Under the pieces are notes generated by a model, which saw nothing but the letters and a program-made list of their open reading frames with translations, had not been told where the DNA came from and did no database searches. 24,662 bases of DNA from NCBI GenBank assembly GCA_035528715.1, contig DATKYB010000123.1, positions 1 through 24,662 on the forward strand, read 5' to 3'. Source of the stretch: Nitrospinota bacterium (lineage in GTDB: Bacteria; JADFOP01; DATKYB01). The first letter of the stretch is position 1; each line of letters opens with the position of its first letter. Below are positions 7,555 through 17,157 of this stretch, piece after piece. A program made the translations under genes and the position numbers.

Positions 7555-8745
7555 CTATAAAATGACTTGGAGATGTATTTTATTCTCTATGAAGCTTGAT
7601 ATCTTTATTTGAAAAGTTCCATAGTTCTTTACAACAATCTCATTTATCAAAGACTCTATATCCCCAGCAAACTCGACTTCTATTTGGGCTACCTTAGTAA
7701 TATAGCTCTTTTGCAAAAAACTTAAGATGCCAGGAACTTCATTTTTTAATATATTTCTCAATACAGATAATTGAGAAACATTTATATTCTCAATTGTTAA
7801 ATAAATCTTGGCGAATTCATCTCTTTTTTCTGGAGAAATAATATTGAATTTATCAACAAAATATCTCGAGAGCTTTCTGCATGTCTCTTTAATAAGTTGG
7901 GAGTATATATCCGTATCCGTCCTCTCTTCTATTGAAGATATAGTATACTCACTCCCTATTGAGATTATGGAACCGGTGTTTACATCCAAAGCCCTAGCGG
8001 AGATATTCGCTTGAACAAACTTTTGATAAGTATCTATGCCGGATTTCACTCTCTCTTTTACAACAGCCTTTCCTAAAATAATGATATCCGCTCCAAACTG
8101 AAGGCCCATAGCAGCGGCAGCCCTATTATTTCCTGCTACTGCTTGTACAATTTGTTCTCTTTTAAGACCCTTCCTAATAGCCACCTGATCCACAAGGTCA
8201 AATCCACTTTCACTAAAATTTTGAATCAGAGCGATTTCTGACATTGTTGGTTTCTCACCGTTCCCTTTTGATTGAATATCCGTTTCCTCTTCTACAACCA
8301 CCATCATTCTTGGTCTATGTTTTCTCTTCTCTATAATACCTATAGCAATAAGATCGCTTTTTAAATTTCCCATAGGAACCATCACCTGTAGGCCGACCTC
8401 GTATATATTGAGAGAAATATCAGGGCTTTCATAAAAAATTTTATAACTCTGTATATATCTCATACTCTTTTCAAAGATTTCTTCCTTCAACAGTTCATAA
8501 TTATTAGCTATCCTTTCAGAATCAATGATGAGATTAACAGCATGCTCTATTGCAATTCTCATCGCATTATTGATAGCTTCGTTTCTTGCATTTGCTTGAT
8601 TTTCATCAATAATAACCCCTCTCCCGATAGAAATTATATTAGAAAAGACCGATTCGACTTGGGCATCACTTGATTGAGGAGAAATAAAAACAAAAATTAT
8701 AAGCAATAAAAAAAATAGATAAAAAGTCGATCTCAAATTAAACAA
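7555..8745 (-). CDS. Secreted protein with FlgT-like domains
   Basis: A TTG start at 8745 is supported by AAGGAG seven bases upstream. The 396-residue product begins with a signal peptide (hydrophobic residues 8-22, cleavage likely after SSDA near 28). The next stretch, IGRGVIIDENQANARNEA with A-rich helix following, resembles the N-terminal domain of flagellar assembly protein T and related periplasmic proteins. A central domain (about 145-275) includes RPRMMVVVEEE and FGADIIILGKAV, similar to CsgG/TolB-type folds. The C-terminal third is unassigned. No flagellar genes are visible nearby, so a general envelope role is as likely as flagellar assembly. It is embedded between rluB and pgsA in a housekeeping operon. 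Confidence 0.65.
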   Translation of the reverse strand: MFNLRSTFYLFFLLLIIFVFISPQSSDAQVESVFSNIISIGRGVIIDENQANARNEAINNAMRIAIEHAVNLIIDSERIANNYELLKEEIFEKSMRYIQSYKIFYESPDISLNIYEVGLQVMVPMGNLKSDLIAIGIIEKRKHRPRMMVVVEEETDIQSKGNGEKPTMSEIALIQNFSESGFDLVDQVAIRKGLKREQIVQAVAGNNRAAAAMGLQFGADIIILGKAVVKERVKSGIDTYQKFVQANISARALDVNTGSIISIGSEYTISSIEERTDTDIYSQLIKETCRKLSRYFVDKFNIISPEKRDEFAKIYLTIENINVSQLSVLRNILKNEVPGILSFLQKSYITKVAQIEVEFAGDIESLINEIVVKNYGTFQIKISSFIENKIHLQVIL

Positions 8746-8826
8746 TCAATATCTCCTTAATTGATTTAGTTTTTTAGAATTATCAAAAATAGGAAATGAT
8801 GTCAATCTAATTTAAAGTCACTGTCT

Positions 8827-9546
8827 TTATGCTTTTTGGATTTCTTTTTTTAATAATTCTATTTCAGATGATGAAAGATATCTATATTCTCCAGGGAGAA
8901 GGCCTTCGAGCTTCAAAAAACCTATCTTTGTTCTTTTCAGTTTTCTTACAGGATGTCCAATCATCTCAAACATTCTTCTTATCTGCCTTTTTTTACCTTC
9001 CTTAATCGTTATCTCTAACCAACAACTATTCTTTAAGGTTTTGATCACCTTTACATTTGCCGGCCTTGTTTTCCCCTCGCTTAATTTTACACCCTTCTTT
9101 AATGTGTTAATGGCTTTCTCATTTAAAATACCGGATACTTTTGCCATATAAGTCTTTTTAAGGCCATATCTTGGATGGCTCATTATTTGTGCCATATCAC
9201 CATCATTTGTTAAAATGAGCAGTCCTTCAGTATTATAATCTAACCTGCCTACAGGGAATACACGAAACTTAATGTCCTTTAAGAGATCACCAACAGTAGG
9301 TCTCCCCTTTTCATCCTTAAGAGTAGTAACATACCCCTTAGGCTTAAAAAGAAGAATATAAATCTTCTTTTGTTTTCTCTTTATAATTTTATTATCCAGC
9401 TTTATACAATCCTTTTCAGGGTCAATCTGCTTCCATAATTCCCTGACAATTTCTCCATTTATAGTTACTCTTCCCTCTAAAATTAATTTCTCTGCTTTTC
9501 TCCTTGAAACGATACCAACTTCGGAAAGAAACTTTTGAACACGCAT
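8827..9546 (-). CDS. rluB: RsuA/RluB-family 16S/23S rRNA pseudouridine synthase
   Basis: An S4 RNA-binding domain at the N-terminus (VQKFLSEVGIVSRRKAEKLI and following) is joined to a pseudouridine synthase domain. That domain contains the catalytic motif GRLDYNTEGLLILTNDG, where the Asp is the nucleophile, and the C-terminal KEGKKRQIRRMFEMIGHPV segment typical of RsuA/RluB/E/F. It would isomerise uridine in rRNA. The scpA-scpB-rluB order is a widespread conserved arrangement and favours RluB. The ATG at 9546 matches family starts (M-x-VQKFL). A TTG at 9576 gives ten more residues; neither start has a good Shine-Dalgarno, so the start is uncertain. Substrate specificity (RluB rather than RluE, RluF or RsuA) is inferred. 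Confidence 0.87.
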   Translation of the reverse strand: MRVQKFLSEVGIVSRRKAEKLILEGRVTINGEIVRELWKQIDPEKDCIKLDNKIIKRKQKKIYILLFKPKGYVTTLKDEKGRPTVGDLLKDIKFRVFPVGRLDYNTEGLLILTNDGDMAQIMSHPRYGLKKTYMAKVSGILNEKAINTLKKGVKLSEGKTRPANVKVIKTLKNSCWLEITIKEGKKRQIRRMFEMIGHPVRKLKRTKIGFLKLEGLLPGEYRYLSSSEIELLKKEIQKA

Positions 9547-9600
9547 AATGAGATAAAATATTTTTTCTGAAAGCAAAACCTAAAAAAATATTATTCAGAT

Positions 9601-9617
9601 AAAAGCAGGGTGCTTTT
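9601..9617. other. Hairpin between scpB and rluB
   Basis: AAAAGCA-GGG-TGCTTTT is a 7-base perfect stem with a three-base loop. On the plus strand it is followed by T-rich sequence. On the minus strand, where the genes are, the following sequence is less U-rich. It may attenuate read-through from scpB into rluB or be incidental. Confidence 0.35.
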
Positions 9618-9701
9618 TTCTATTTTAAGAAATACAAAGCGAGTAAGAGTAAAATAAATCTCTAAGTCACTCTCTGTTGAAAATTCTATTTTTAGGGATA
9701 A

Positions 9702-10289
9702 TCAATGGGAATTATTGTCAAAGAGTTCTGCTTCTTTCTCTTCTTCTTTTTTAGCAGAACCCTTATCATACATAGATAAAAACTCTTCTCTCCGGGGTAA
9801 ATCCGAGAGCTCTTTCAATCCAAAATACTCCAAAAACTCCCTCGTTGTCCCATACATCATCGGCCTCCCTAAAACCTTCTTCCGACCCACAATCCTGATC
9901 AACCTCTTCTCTAAAAGACCCTTCAATATGCCACTTATCTCTACCTTCCGAATATCCTCAACCTCCATTCTCGTAATCGGCTGCTTATAAGCTATAATCG
10001 CAAGAGTCTCTAAAGAAGCCCGAGAAAGTTTTGAGCGCCTCTCAATCTTTAAAAAATCTCTAATCCACTCACTATACTCAGATCGGGTGCATAACTGATA
10101 TCCTTCCGCAACCTCCCTTATCTGAAGAGCACAACCTCTATACTCCATGATTAATTCGTTAAATAAAGACCTGATCACATCCCTTCCTACAGCCTTATTG
10201 ATAACCTCAACAACCCTCTCTATCGTCAAAGGCTTCTCGGAAACAAATAATAAAGTCTCTATAATCCCCTTCATCTCCCTTGTATCCAA
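9702..10289 (-). CDS. scpB: Segregation and condensation protein B
   Basis: The 195-residue protein has two winged-helix domains. The hallmark LSRASLETLAIIAYKQPITR segment is followed by EVEDIRKVEISGILKGLLEK and the GRPMMYGTTREFLEYFGL end of the second domain. ScpB is the kite subunit of the Smc-ScpAB condensin that organises and segregates the chromosome. The start is a TTG at 10289 backed by AGGGGGAG four bases upstream. The next in-frame ATG (10274) has purines pressed right against it with no spacing. It follows scpA by 18 bases. The tail is acidic and lysine-rich (KKEEEKEAE), as usual. Confidence 0.93.
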   Translation of the reverse strand: MDTREMKGIIETLLFVSEKPLTIERVVEVINKAVGRDVIRSLFNELIMEYRGCALQIREVAEGYQLCTRSEYSEWIRDFLKIERRSKLSRASLETLAIIAYKQPITRMEVEDIRKVEISGILKGLLEKRLIRIVGRKKVLGRPMMYGTTREFLEYFGLKELSDLPRREEFLSMYDKGSAKKEEEKEAELFDNNSH

Positions 10290-10307
10290 TATTCTCCCCC
10301 TCTCAAA

Positions 10308-11054
10308 CTAAACAGCCTGATAGATTCTTATTGTTCCAAATGGACTTATCTGCTGAACAGTAACCATCCTTAGTTTCATTAACTCCAATAAGGCCAAAAA
10401 AGTAACAATGACTTCTATCTTGTTTCCAAAATGAGAAAATAACGACTCAAAACTTAAGAAATCCTCCCCCTCAAGTCTCTCCATAATAAAATTTATCTTT
10501 TCAGAGACTGTTATTTCATCAATGAAGATCTCCTTGGTTTCATCTTCTGATAGCGTCTCCAAAAGGCCCTTTAGAGCATTTAGGAGGTCAAATATGGACG
10601 CATCAATCCAGATATCCTGATCCTTTCTTGCTGAATCTACATCTAAAACCCCACCCTTGGTAAAGATTTCTCTTTCAGCTAGCTCTTTCTCTTTTAGCTC
10701 TAATGCCAATTCTTTAAACCTCTTATATTCCAAAAGTCTCTCCACGAGTTCCGCTCTTGGATCTTCCCCTTCCTCTTCCTCCTCTACTTCAGGAGAAGGA
10801 AGAAGCATCTCCGATTTTATCAGGGTGAGTGTAGATGCCACAACAAGAAACTCTCCTGCAATATCAAGATTAAGAGCCTTCATTAGATCGAGATACTCTA
10901 TATACTGCTCTGTTATCAATGCTATGGGTATATTATATATATCAAGCTCATTCTTCTTGATAAGATGTAACAACAGGTCTAATGGGCCTTCAAAAATCTC
11001 TAACTTAACCTTATAATCCACAGAATATCCCTCATCAATAAATTTAGCCTCCAT
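10308..11054 (-). CDS. scpA: Segregation and condensation protein A
   Basis: The 248-residue kleisin subunit of Smc-ScpAB shows the N-terminal FEGPLDLLLHLIKKNELDIY motif, a middle acidic linker (PEVEEEEEGEDPR) and a C-terminal winged helix (VIVTFLALLELMKLRMV) that bridges the Smc head. It is first in the right-to-left operon scpA-scpB-rluB. The ATG at 11054 has no visible Shine-Dalgarno. A GTG at 11021 (giving VDYKVKLEIFEGPLD) has GAGGG at good spacing and may be the true start, removing 11 residues. The function call does not depend on this choice. smc is not in the window, as is common. Confidence 0.93.
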   Translation of the reverse strand: MEAKFIDEGYSVDYKVKLEIFEGPLDLLLHLIKKNELDIYNIPIALITEQYIEYLDLMKALNLDIAGEFLVVASTLTLIKSEMLLPSPEVEEEEEGEDPRAELVERLLEYKRFKELALELKEKELAEREIFTKGGVLDVDSARKDQDIWIDASIFDLLNALKGLLETLSEDETKEIFIDEITVSEKINFIMERLEGEDFLSFESLFSHFGNKIEVIVTFLALLELMKLRMVTVQQISPFGTIRIYQAV

Positions 11055-11269
11055 GATTATAAAAAATATAACCTATTGTCAACGGAATTTTGATGTTATT
11101 GGCCAAATAATAAAAGTGACTGGCTGGTCATTTTTTTTTCAGGATTAAGGTTATTGATTAATAACTCTTTATAAACTTTGCTCCTTAAATCACATTAAAG
11201 GTTTAACTAGGGATTGCCGATAATATAAAATATCCAATTTTTTTAATTTATAAGTGATTTTATAAAAGG

Positions 11270-11626
11270 ATGAAGGAAAAACGTCGAGCACCAAGAACAG
11301 TTTTAGAATGTACTTCAATTGATATCTATCCAAAAAATGTACAAACAGAACCAGAACTTAGAGGAAAAATCTATGATATTTCTCCTTTAGGAGCAAAATT
11401 TATTTCTCAAAAACCATATATTATAGGCTCAATAATTTATTTCGCTCTTTTGTTACCAAGTCATGGTTCCCTAAAAGGTATCTCAGGGATAGTCCTAAGC
11501 TGCGAACAGAAAAATAGTAACGAGTTCCATATTGCTATAGAATTTAAAGATATAGATTATTATCAAAAATTCCTAATAGAAAACTACATAAAAGTGATGA
11601 AGTCTTGGAATGAAAACATCAAATAA
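11270..11626 (+). CDS. PilZ-domain c-di-GMP-binding protein
   Basis: This 118-residue single-domain protein carries both PilZ motifs. RRAPR at residues 5-9 fits RxxxR, and DISPLGAK (about 37-44) fits D/NxSxxG. It would bind cyclic di-GMP in the cytosol and relay it to an unknown partner. It sits alone between the divergent scpA gene and the selAB operon. The AAAAGGA directly abuts the ATG, so the ribosome site is unusually close. A palindromic hairpin starts right after the stop codon. Confidence 0.85.
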   Translation: MKEKRRAPRTVLECTSIDIYPKNVQTEPELRGKIYDISPLGAKFISQKPYIIGSIIYFALLLPSHGSLKGISGIVLSCEQKNSNEFHIAIEFKDIDYYQKFLIENYIKVMKSWNENIK

Positions 11627-11664
11627 ATAGAGAGGATATAAATTCTAAATTAATACCTCTCTAT
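11627..11664 (+). terminator. Possible terminator hairpin after the PilZ gene
   Basis: ATAGAGAGG (11627-11635) pairs perfectly with CCTCTCTAT (11656-11664) across a 20-base AT-rich loop, starting one base past the stop codon. A long T-run (from about 11681) lies 16 or more bases beyond, further than in a classical intrinsic terminator. It may instead protect the 3' end. Confidence 0.4.
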
Positions 11665-11752
11665 CTTTAAATCCCCATATATTTTTTTTGTCTTTTTTTA
11701 ATAAACAGTTCTATAATGAATTCTTCATTCCTTTCTTCTTCCTCTAAATATT

Positions 11753-11781
11753 TTGCTTTTCAATAAGTTGTATGTTATAAA
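11753..11781 (+). promoter_or_regulatory. Candidate promoter for selA-selB-lysR
   Basis: TTGCTT (11753-11758), a 17-base spacer and TATAAA (11776-11781) with an upstream TGT forming an extended -10. The predicted start lies near 11788, leaving only about 18 bases before the selA ATG. Confidence 0.45.
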
Positions 11782-11805
11782 GCAATAAAAATTAAGAGAA
11801 AAGAT

Positions 11806-13233
11806 ATGGAAGATAAAAAACAAAAATTATTGAGAAATCTTCCCTCCGTGGAAGAAATCCTCCAACAGGAAGAGATAAAAGAAACATCTAAGAGTTACCC
11901 CAGACGCCTTGTTGTTGATTCAATTAAAAGGGTAATTGAAGGAAAAAGAATGGAGATTCTGAAGGAGGATAGCGACAACAGCTTTGATAAAATTGATCTC
12001 TCTATGGAAACCCTACTTAAGATGACCCTCACAGATATTAAGGAATCGAGCCAATATTGCTTAAAGAAGGTTATTAATGCCACCGGCGTCATCATTCATA
12101 CGAACATCGGAAGGTCCGTTCTCTCTCAAGAAGTTATCAGCCACATCTCAACCATAGCCGGTTCCTATTCAAATCTCGAATATGATCTTAAGCTTGGAAA
12201 GAGAGGTTCAAGAAACGATAATATCGTTGATATTGTTAAAGAAATAACTGGGGCAGAGTCTGCCTTAGTTGTGAATAATAATGCTGCGGCTGTTCTTGTC
12301 TCTCTCGATACCCTCTCTTCTGGAAAAGAGGTCATCGTCTCAAGAGGAGAGCTGGTAGAGATAGGTGGCTCCTTCAGGATTCCAGATATCATGAGGAAAA
12401 CCAGTGCCATATTAAGGGAAATAGGGACAACCAATAAGACCCATCTTGATGATTATGCAGCAGCCATCAATAAAAATACCGGCCTGATTTTCAAGGTTCA
12501 CAAGAGCAATTTTAAGATGATGGGCTTTACAAAAGAGGTTCCCCTTGAAGAACTTGTCGCATTGGGAAGAAAACACAACATTCCTGTGATGGAGGATTTA
12601 GGAAGTGGTAATCTTATCGACATACGAAAATATGGTTTAGAGGGAGAACCAACAGCCCAAGAGTCAATCAAAAAGGGTGCTGACGTCGTTACCTTTAGTG
12701 GGGATAAACTTCTGGGCGGGCCTCAGGCAGGGATTATTATAGGAAAAGAATCATATATTAATGCTATCAAAAAGAATCCCCTTCACAGGACAGTGAGGAT
12801 AGATAAAATGACACTGGCTGGGATGGAAGCCACCCTTAAGCTCTATCTGGATGAGGAAAAGGCCATTCAGAATATTCCAACATTAAGGATGCTGACAATG
12901 CCTATAACGGAACTAGAGAGAAAGGCTGAAAAGCTCCTTAGAGAGATGGAAAATACAGAAACATCAGCCATTTTTGATTTAGAAATACAGGAGAACACGT
13001 CTGAGGTCGGTGGTGGAGCACTTCCCCTCCAGAAACTTCCAACAAGAGTTCTTTCCTTGAAGCCAAAGACCCTATCCGTAGATTTTGTGGAGCAATATTT
13101 CAGGTCTTACCATCCATCGATTCTTGGAAGAATCTATAAAGATCAATTCTTATTTGATCTGAGAACCATAGATGAAACAGACTTCCAAGATATTGTTAAT
13201 GCATTTATTGGCCTTAAATCCCTTCAAGGGTAA
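11806..13233 (+). CDS. selA: L-seryl-tRNA(Sec) selenium transferase
   Basis: SelA is the PLP enzyme that converts seryl-tRNA(Sec) to selenocysteyl-tRNA(Sec) using selenophosphate. The 475-residue length is normal. The N-terminal tRNA-binding region ([12 protein letters not shown]) leads to the core motif [18 protein letters not shown] (about 87-104), [10 protein letters not shown] (156-165), EDLGSGNL (263-270) and the PLP lysine K301 in [13 protein letters not shown]. The gene starts three bases before selB with no space for a separate promoter, so they form one operon. The Shine-Dalgarno (AAGAGAA) is modest. tRNA-Sec and selD are not in the window. Confidence 0.96.
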   Translation: MEDKKQKLLRNLPSVEEILQQEEIKETSKSYPRRLVVDSIKRVIEGKRMEILKEDSDNSFDKIDLSMETLLKMTLTDIKESSQYCLKKVINATGVIIHTNIGRSVLSQEVISHISTIAGSYSNLEYDLKLGKRGSRNDNIVDIVKEITGAESALVVNNNAAAVLVSLDTLSSGKEVIVSRGELVEIGGSFRIPDIMRKTSAILREIGTTNKTHLDDYAAAINKNTGLIFKVHKSNFKMMGFTKEVPLEELVALGRKHNIPVMEDLGSGNLIDIRKYGLEGEPTAQESIKKGADVVTFSGDKLLGGPQAGIIIGKESYINAIKKNPLHRTVRIDKMTLAGMEATLKLYLDEEKAIQNIPTLRMLTMPITELERKAEKLLREMENTETSAIFDLEIQENTSEVGGGALPLQKLPTRVLSLKPKTLSVDFVEQYFRSYHPSILGRIYKDQFLFDLRTIDETDFQDIVNAFIGLKSLQG

Positions 13234-13236
13234 AAG

Positions 13237-15141
13237 ATGAAACAGATCATTCTTGGTACTGCCGGACATATTGACCATGGCAAGACCGAACTGATAAAGG
13301 CCCTTACTGGAATTGATACAGACAGATTGAAAGAAGAAAAAGAGAGGGGCATTACTATAGACCTAGGATTTGCCTTTATGAAGTCAAGCAATAGGGTCAA
13401 TATCGGTATCATTGATGTCCCAGGGCATGAAAGGTTCGTAAAAAACATGCTGGCCGGGGCCGGAGGGATTGATCTTGTCCTATTAGTTATAGCTGCTGAT
13501 GAAGGAGTTATGCCTCAAACCAGAGAACATCTGGCAATATGTCAGCTTCTCAAGATAAAAAGCGGCCTCGTTGCATTGACAAAAACTGACCTAATAGATA
13601 ATGAATGGCTTCAACTGATGAAGGAAGATGTCGCATCTTTTTTAAAAGGAACTCTTTTAGAAGGCAGACCCATCATCCCTGTATCTTCCTTAACTGGCGA
13701 AGGAATTCCAGAATTAAAAATCAAGATAGAGGAATTGGCCAATGAAATTGAAGCAAAAAAAACAGACGGTCCTTTCAGGCTTCCTATAGACAGGGTATTT
13801 ACGATGAAAGGATTTGGTACGGTTATCACAGGAACCGTTGTATCAGGCAAAGTAAATGTAGAGGATAAAATCGAAGTGCTTCCAAAGGGCATTCAGGGAA
13901 AGATAAGGGGAATACAGATTCATAATCAATCAAGCTTAGAGGCTATAGCAGGTCAGAGAAGCGCCATTAATATACAAGGTGTTGATAAAACTGATATTAA
14001 AAGAGGGGATGTTCTGGCCCATGTGGGTCAACTCAAGTCCTCCCTTCTCTACGATGCTACCTTTTTTCTCCTTCCAGATTCCCCGCATCCCTTAAAGAAC
14101 CGACAAAAGATTCGCTTTCATCTGGGAAGCGGTGAAATCATGGCCGTTATTATTCTTTTAGATAAAGAGGAGCTTAAACCTGGAGAAGAAGCCTATGTTC
14201 AGATAAAACTTGAAAAGCCGGTTGTTGCTCTTTCAGGAGACTATTATGTTATCAGGAGCTATTCCCCGATGATTACTGTTGGAGGCGGTGAGATATTAAA
14301 TGCCAACCCGAAAAAGTACAAAAGGTTTGACCCAAAGACTCTTGAGAAGCTAAAGAGATTAAAGGAAGGATCCTTTGAGGATATTGTTGAATTTCATGTT
14401 TTTAATTCTGGTTTGGACGGAATGAGCCTTGAGAATCTCTATCTTATTCTCCCATTAGAAAAAAATAAAATAAAGGAATCTATCGAGATATTAATCAACA
14501 AACAGATTATTAATACAGAAGATAATAAACATTTTATCCATAAAGATAATCTTTTAAAACTGAAGGATACACTAATAAAAGAATTAGAATCCTTTCATAA
14601 AAAGTTTCCCTTAAGACCGGGGATATCTAAAGAAGAATTAAGAAATAAGATGTCCCTCATAAATGATAAGACCTATTCTTTTCTGATAAATCTTCTGATG
14701 TCTCAAAATCTCATCGTACTAGAAAAAGACAAGATACGACTCTCATCTTTCAGTAGAAGGTTGGAAAAAGACCAAGAAGAACTAAAGAAAAAGATTGAAA
14801 AGGAATATCTCTTATCTGGTTTCAAACCCCCTAATCCTCAAGATTTATTCAATAAGTTCTCCATAGATAACAAAAGGTTTTTGGAATTAGTCTCTTTATT
14901 ATTGGAGGAAGGTCATTTAATTAAGATTAAGGAACAAATATTTTTTCATAAAGAAAATTTGTCGAAGGCAGAGGATTTGCTGAAAGATTTTCTTAAAAAA
15001 AACAAAGAAATCACCGCTGCCCAATTCAGAGACCTATTAGGGATATCGAGAAAACATGCCATACCGCTTTTAGAATATTTTGATGCAAAGAAATTGACTT
15101 TAAGGGTAGGCGACAAAAGAGTTTTTAGGAGTAAATTATAG
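13237..15141 (+). CDS. selB: Selenocysteine-specific elongation factor
   Basis: SelB delivers selenocysteyl-tRNA to UGA codons marked by a SECIS hairpin. The 634 residues show the GTPase motifs GHIDHGKT (10-17), DVPGH (60-64) and TKTD (115-118), then EF-Tu-like domains with [13 protein letters not shown]. The C-terminal half contains the winged-helix repeats that bind SECIS RNA. Its last repeat ends [20 protein letters not shown]. Length is normal and all key GTPase residues are present. The ribosome site AAGGG lies in the last codons of selA, suggesting coupled translation. Confidence 0.96.
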   Translation: MKQIILGTAGHIDHGKTELIKALTGIDTDRLKEEKERGITIDLGFAFMKSSNRVNIGIIDVPGHERFVKNMLAGAGGIDLVLLVIAADEGVMPQTREHLAICQLLKIKSGLVALTKTDLIDNEWLQLMKEDVASFLKGTLLEGRPIIPVSSLTGEGIPELKIKIEELANEIEAKKTDGPFRLPIDRVFTMKGFGTVITGTVVSGKVNVEDKIEVLPKGIQGKIRGIQIHNQSSLEAIAGQRSAINIQGVDKTDIKRGDVLAHVGQLKSSLLYDATFFLLPDSPHPLKNRQKIRFHLGSGEIMAVIILLDKEELKPGEEAYVQIKLEKPVVALSGDYYVIRSYSPMITVGGGEILNANPKKYKRFDPKTLEKLKRLKEGSFEDIVEFHVFNSGLDGMSLENLYLILPLEKNKIKESIEILINKQIINTEDNKHFIHKDNLLKLKDTLIKELESFHKKFPLRPGISKEELRNKMSLINDKTYSFLINLLMSQNLIVLEKDKIRLSSFSRRLEKDQEELKKKIEKEYLLSGFKPPNPQDLFNKFSIDNKRFLELVSLLLEEGHLIKIKEQIFFHKENLSKAEDLLKDFLKKNKEITAAQFRDLLGISRKHAIPLLEYFDAKKLTLRVGDKRVFRSKL

Positions 15142-15149
15142 AGGAGGAT

Positions 15150-16043
15150 ATGTTAGATTGTCGAGATTTGGAAATATTGTCCAAGATCATTGAGTTAAAA
15201 AGCTTCTCGAAGGCTGCAGAGGAACTCTACTTAACCCAACCAACAATAAGCGGACATATCATAGAATTAGAAAAGAGGCTTGGAATAAAACTCTTAGATA
15301 GGTTGGGAAAAGAGATCCTTCCAACAAAGGCAGGTAGCCTTTTGTATAATTATTCAAAAAGGATACTAAAGCTAAGGGCTGAGGCAGAACAGGCCCTTGA
15401 GCATTTCAAGAGCCGTTTCAAAGGAAAACTCTTTATAGGCGGAAGCACAATCCCAGGCGTCTATATATTACCAAGCCTCATAGAACAATTTAATAAAAAG
15501 CATCCTGAAATCTCAATAACCCTAAAACTGTCCGATTCGAAGGGAACCTTTAAAAATGTCTTAGAAGGGACAATTGAAATTGGTGTGATAGGTGCCAGGA
15601 TTAAAAATAATAAGATCGAATATAACAAATTCTTTGATGATGAGATTATTCTTATCTGTTCAAAAAACCATGATTGGACAAAAAAGGATTCTATTTCTCT
15701 GAATAATTTAAAGAAGGAGTCTTTCATTTCAAGGGAGAGGGGTTCAGGGACCCGAATTACGATGGAGAAAGAGCTTCAGTCACATCATATCAATATAAAT
15801 GATTTCAACGTTGTTGCAGAGATGGAAAATAACGAGGCTATAAAACAGGGGGTTAAATGCGGACTGGGAGTCTCTTTTATTTCTAAAAGAGCGGTTGAAG
15901 ACGAACTTATAAAAGGAACCTTAAAAAAGGTAAAAATAAGAGGGGTAAAGATAAAAAGGGTTTTTTATATCATCCGAAGAAAGGGAAAGACGCTATCTCC
16001 TCTGTGCAGTCTTTTTTTCAACTTTTTATCAAAATCATCTTGA
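15150..16043 (+). CDS. LysR-family regulator, selenium-metabolism-associated type
   Basis: A 297-residue LysR regulator. The N-terminal HTH is DLEILSKIIELKSFSKAAEE followed by YLTQPTISGHI, and the effector domain begins FKGKLFIGGSTIPGVYILP. A GAGGAGG Shine-Dalgarno precedes the ATG, eight bases after the selB stop. The HTH sequence and position directly after selAB match the group of LysR proteins that accompany selenocysteine genes. Its target is unknown. The downstream gyaR-fdx-moaD-aor operon begins with a promoter overlapping this gene's stop codon, which makes that operon a natural candidate. CysB-like control of sulfur or selenium assimilation is the alternative. Confidence 0.9.
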   Translation: MLDCRDLEILSKIIELKSFSKAAEELYLTQPTISGHIIELEKRLGIKLLDRLGKEILPTKAGSLLYNYSKRILKLRAEAEQALEHFKSRFKGKLFIGGSTIPGVYILPSLIEQFNKKHPEISITLKLSDSKGTFKNVLEGTIEIGVIGARIKNNKIEYNKFFDDEIILICSKNHDWTKKDSISLNNLKKESFISRERGSGTRITMEKELQSHHININDFNVVAEMENNEAIKQGVKCGLGVSFISKRAVEDELIKGTLKKVKIRGVKIKRVFYIIRRKGKTLSPLCSLFFNFLSKSS

Positions 16044-16069
16044 CAATTTAAGTCGGTCATTAATATAAT
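16040..16069 (+). promoter_or_regulatory. Consensus sigma-70 promoter of the gyaR-fdx-moaD-aor operon
   Basis: TTGACA (16040-16045) and TATAAT (16064-16069) are both perfect consensus hexamers separated by 18 bases. The -35 box overlaps the TGA stop of lysR (16041-16043). Transcription would start near 16076, giving a leader of about 85 bases before the TTG start codon at 16161. Confidence 0.75.
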
Positions 16070-16160
16070 ACAATCTTTCGCTAACCCACTAAAATTTAAA
16101 AAAGAATTAATATTTACTATTCGTATATCTTAAATAAATTTAAATTAAAGGAGGAATACA

Positions 16161-17138
16161 TTGGGTAAAAAAATACTTATTTCACAAAAGATACCTAAAG
16201 AGGCTGTTGAGATTGCAAGAAATAATTTTGAGGTAGATTATAACGAAGATGAAAACCCCCTTCCACCAGAAGAGCTCAAGAAGAGATTGAAGGACAAGAA
16301 CGGCATTGTCTGTCTTCTAACAGATATAATGAATGGTGAGGTGATGGATGCAGCTCCAAATCTCGAGGTTATTTCTAATGTTGCTGTAGGATATGATAAT
16401 ATAGATGTAAACGCTGCTACAGAGAGAAAAATTGCTGTAACCAATACCCCTGGAGTCTTAACAGATACCACGGCCGACCTGGCCTGGTCTTTAATAATGT
16501 CTGTGGCGCGAAGAATTGCCGAGGCCGATAAACACATGAGAAGTGGAAAATGGAAAGGCTGGGGAGTCATGCAGTGGTGGGGAAGCGATGTCCATCATGC
16601 AACCCTTGGAATTTTAGGTTTTGGCCGAATCGGTAAGGTCGTGGCAAAAAGGGCCTTGGGTTTTGAAATGAAGGTTTTATATCACGATGCCTTTAGGGCT
16701 CCGGAAGAAGAAGAAAAAGCATTAAAGGCCACATTTGTCAGCAAAGAAATCCTTCTCAAAGAGTCTGATTTTGTCTCTGTCCACGTTCCTCTGATGCCTG
16801 AAACCGTGCATATCATTGGAGAAAATGAGCTGAAGATGATGAAACCTACTGCCTTTCTTATCAATACATCGAGAGGACCCACAGTAGATGAAAAAGCACT
16901 GGTAAAGGCCTTGAAAAATAAAGAAATAGCTGGGGCAGGACTGGATGTTTACGAAAAAGAACCGGTTATGGAGCCTGAATTGGCAGATATGGACAATGTG
17001 GTTGTCCTCCCCCATATTGCCAGCGCCTCTATTAAGACAAGGACGAGGATGGGAACCATGGCTGCTGAAAACTGCGTGGCTGCATTAAAGGAAGAGATTC
17101 CTCCAGCTTGTGTTAATCCAGAGATTTATAAAAAATAA
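16161..17138 (+). CDS. gyaR: D-2-hydroxyacid dehydrogenase, glyoxylate/hydroxypyruvate reductase type
   Basis: The start is TTG, selected by AAAGGAGG six bases upstream. The 325-residue cytosolic enzyme reduces glyoxylate to glycolate or hydroxypyruvate to D-glycerate. NAD-binding LGFGRIG is at 152-158. Asp176 at the end of the second strand favours NADH over NADPH. The catalytic triad is R238 (NTSRGP), E267 (DVYEKEP) and H285 (LPHIAS). The segment WKGWGVMQWWGSDVHHATLG closely parallels the GyaR subgroup. It is the first gene of a tight operon with ferredoxin, MoaD-like and AOR genes, so its true substrate may be a 2-oxo acid linked to the AOR reaction. Confidence 0.85.
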   Translation: MGKKILISQKIPKEAVEIARNNFEVDYNEDENPLPPEELKKRLKDKNGIVCLLTDIMNGEVMDAAPNLEVISNVAVGYDNIDVNAATERKIAVTNTPGVLTDTTADLAWSLIMSVARRIAEADKHMRSGKWKGWGVMQWWGSDVHHATLGILGFGRIGKVVAKRALGFEMKVLYHDAFRAPEEEEKALKATFVSKEILLKESDFVSVHVPLMPETVHIIGENELKMMKPTAFLINTSRGPTVDEKALVKALKNKEIAGAGLDVYEKEPVMEPELADMDNVVVLPHIASASIKTRTRMGTMAAENCVAALKEEIPPACVNPEIYKK

Positions 17139-17157
17139 ATATTGAAAGGGGGAAATT

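Noticed and set aside
11110-11140. TGAC...GTCA hairpin followed by a T-run between scpA and the PilZ gene, considered as a terminator
   Set aside because: The stem is only four solid pairs and no plus-strand gene lies upstream to terminate.
16722-17015. 97-codon frame antisense to gyaR
   Set aside because: Shadow of a well-supported coding gene on the opposite strand.
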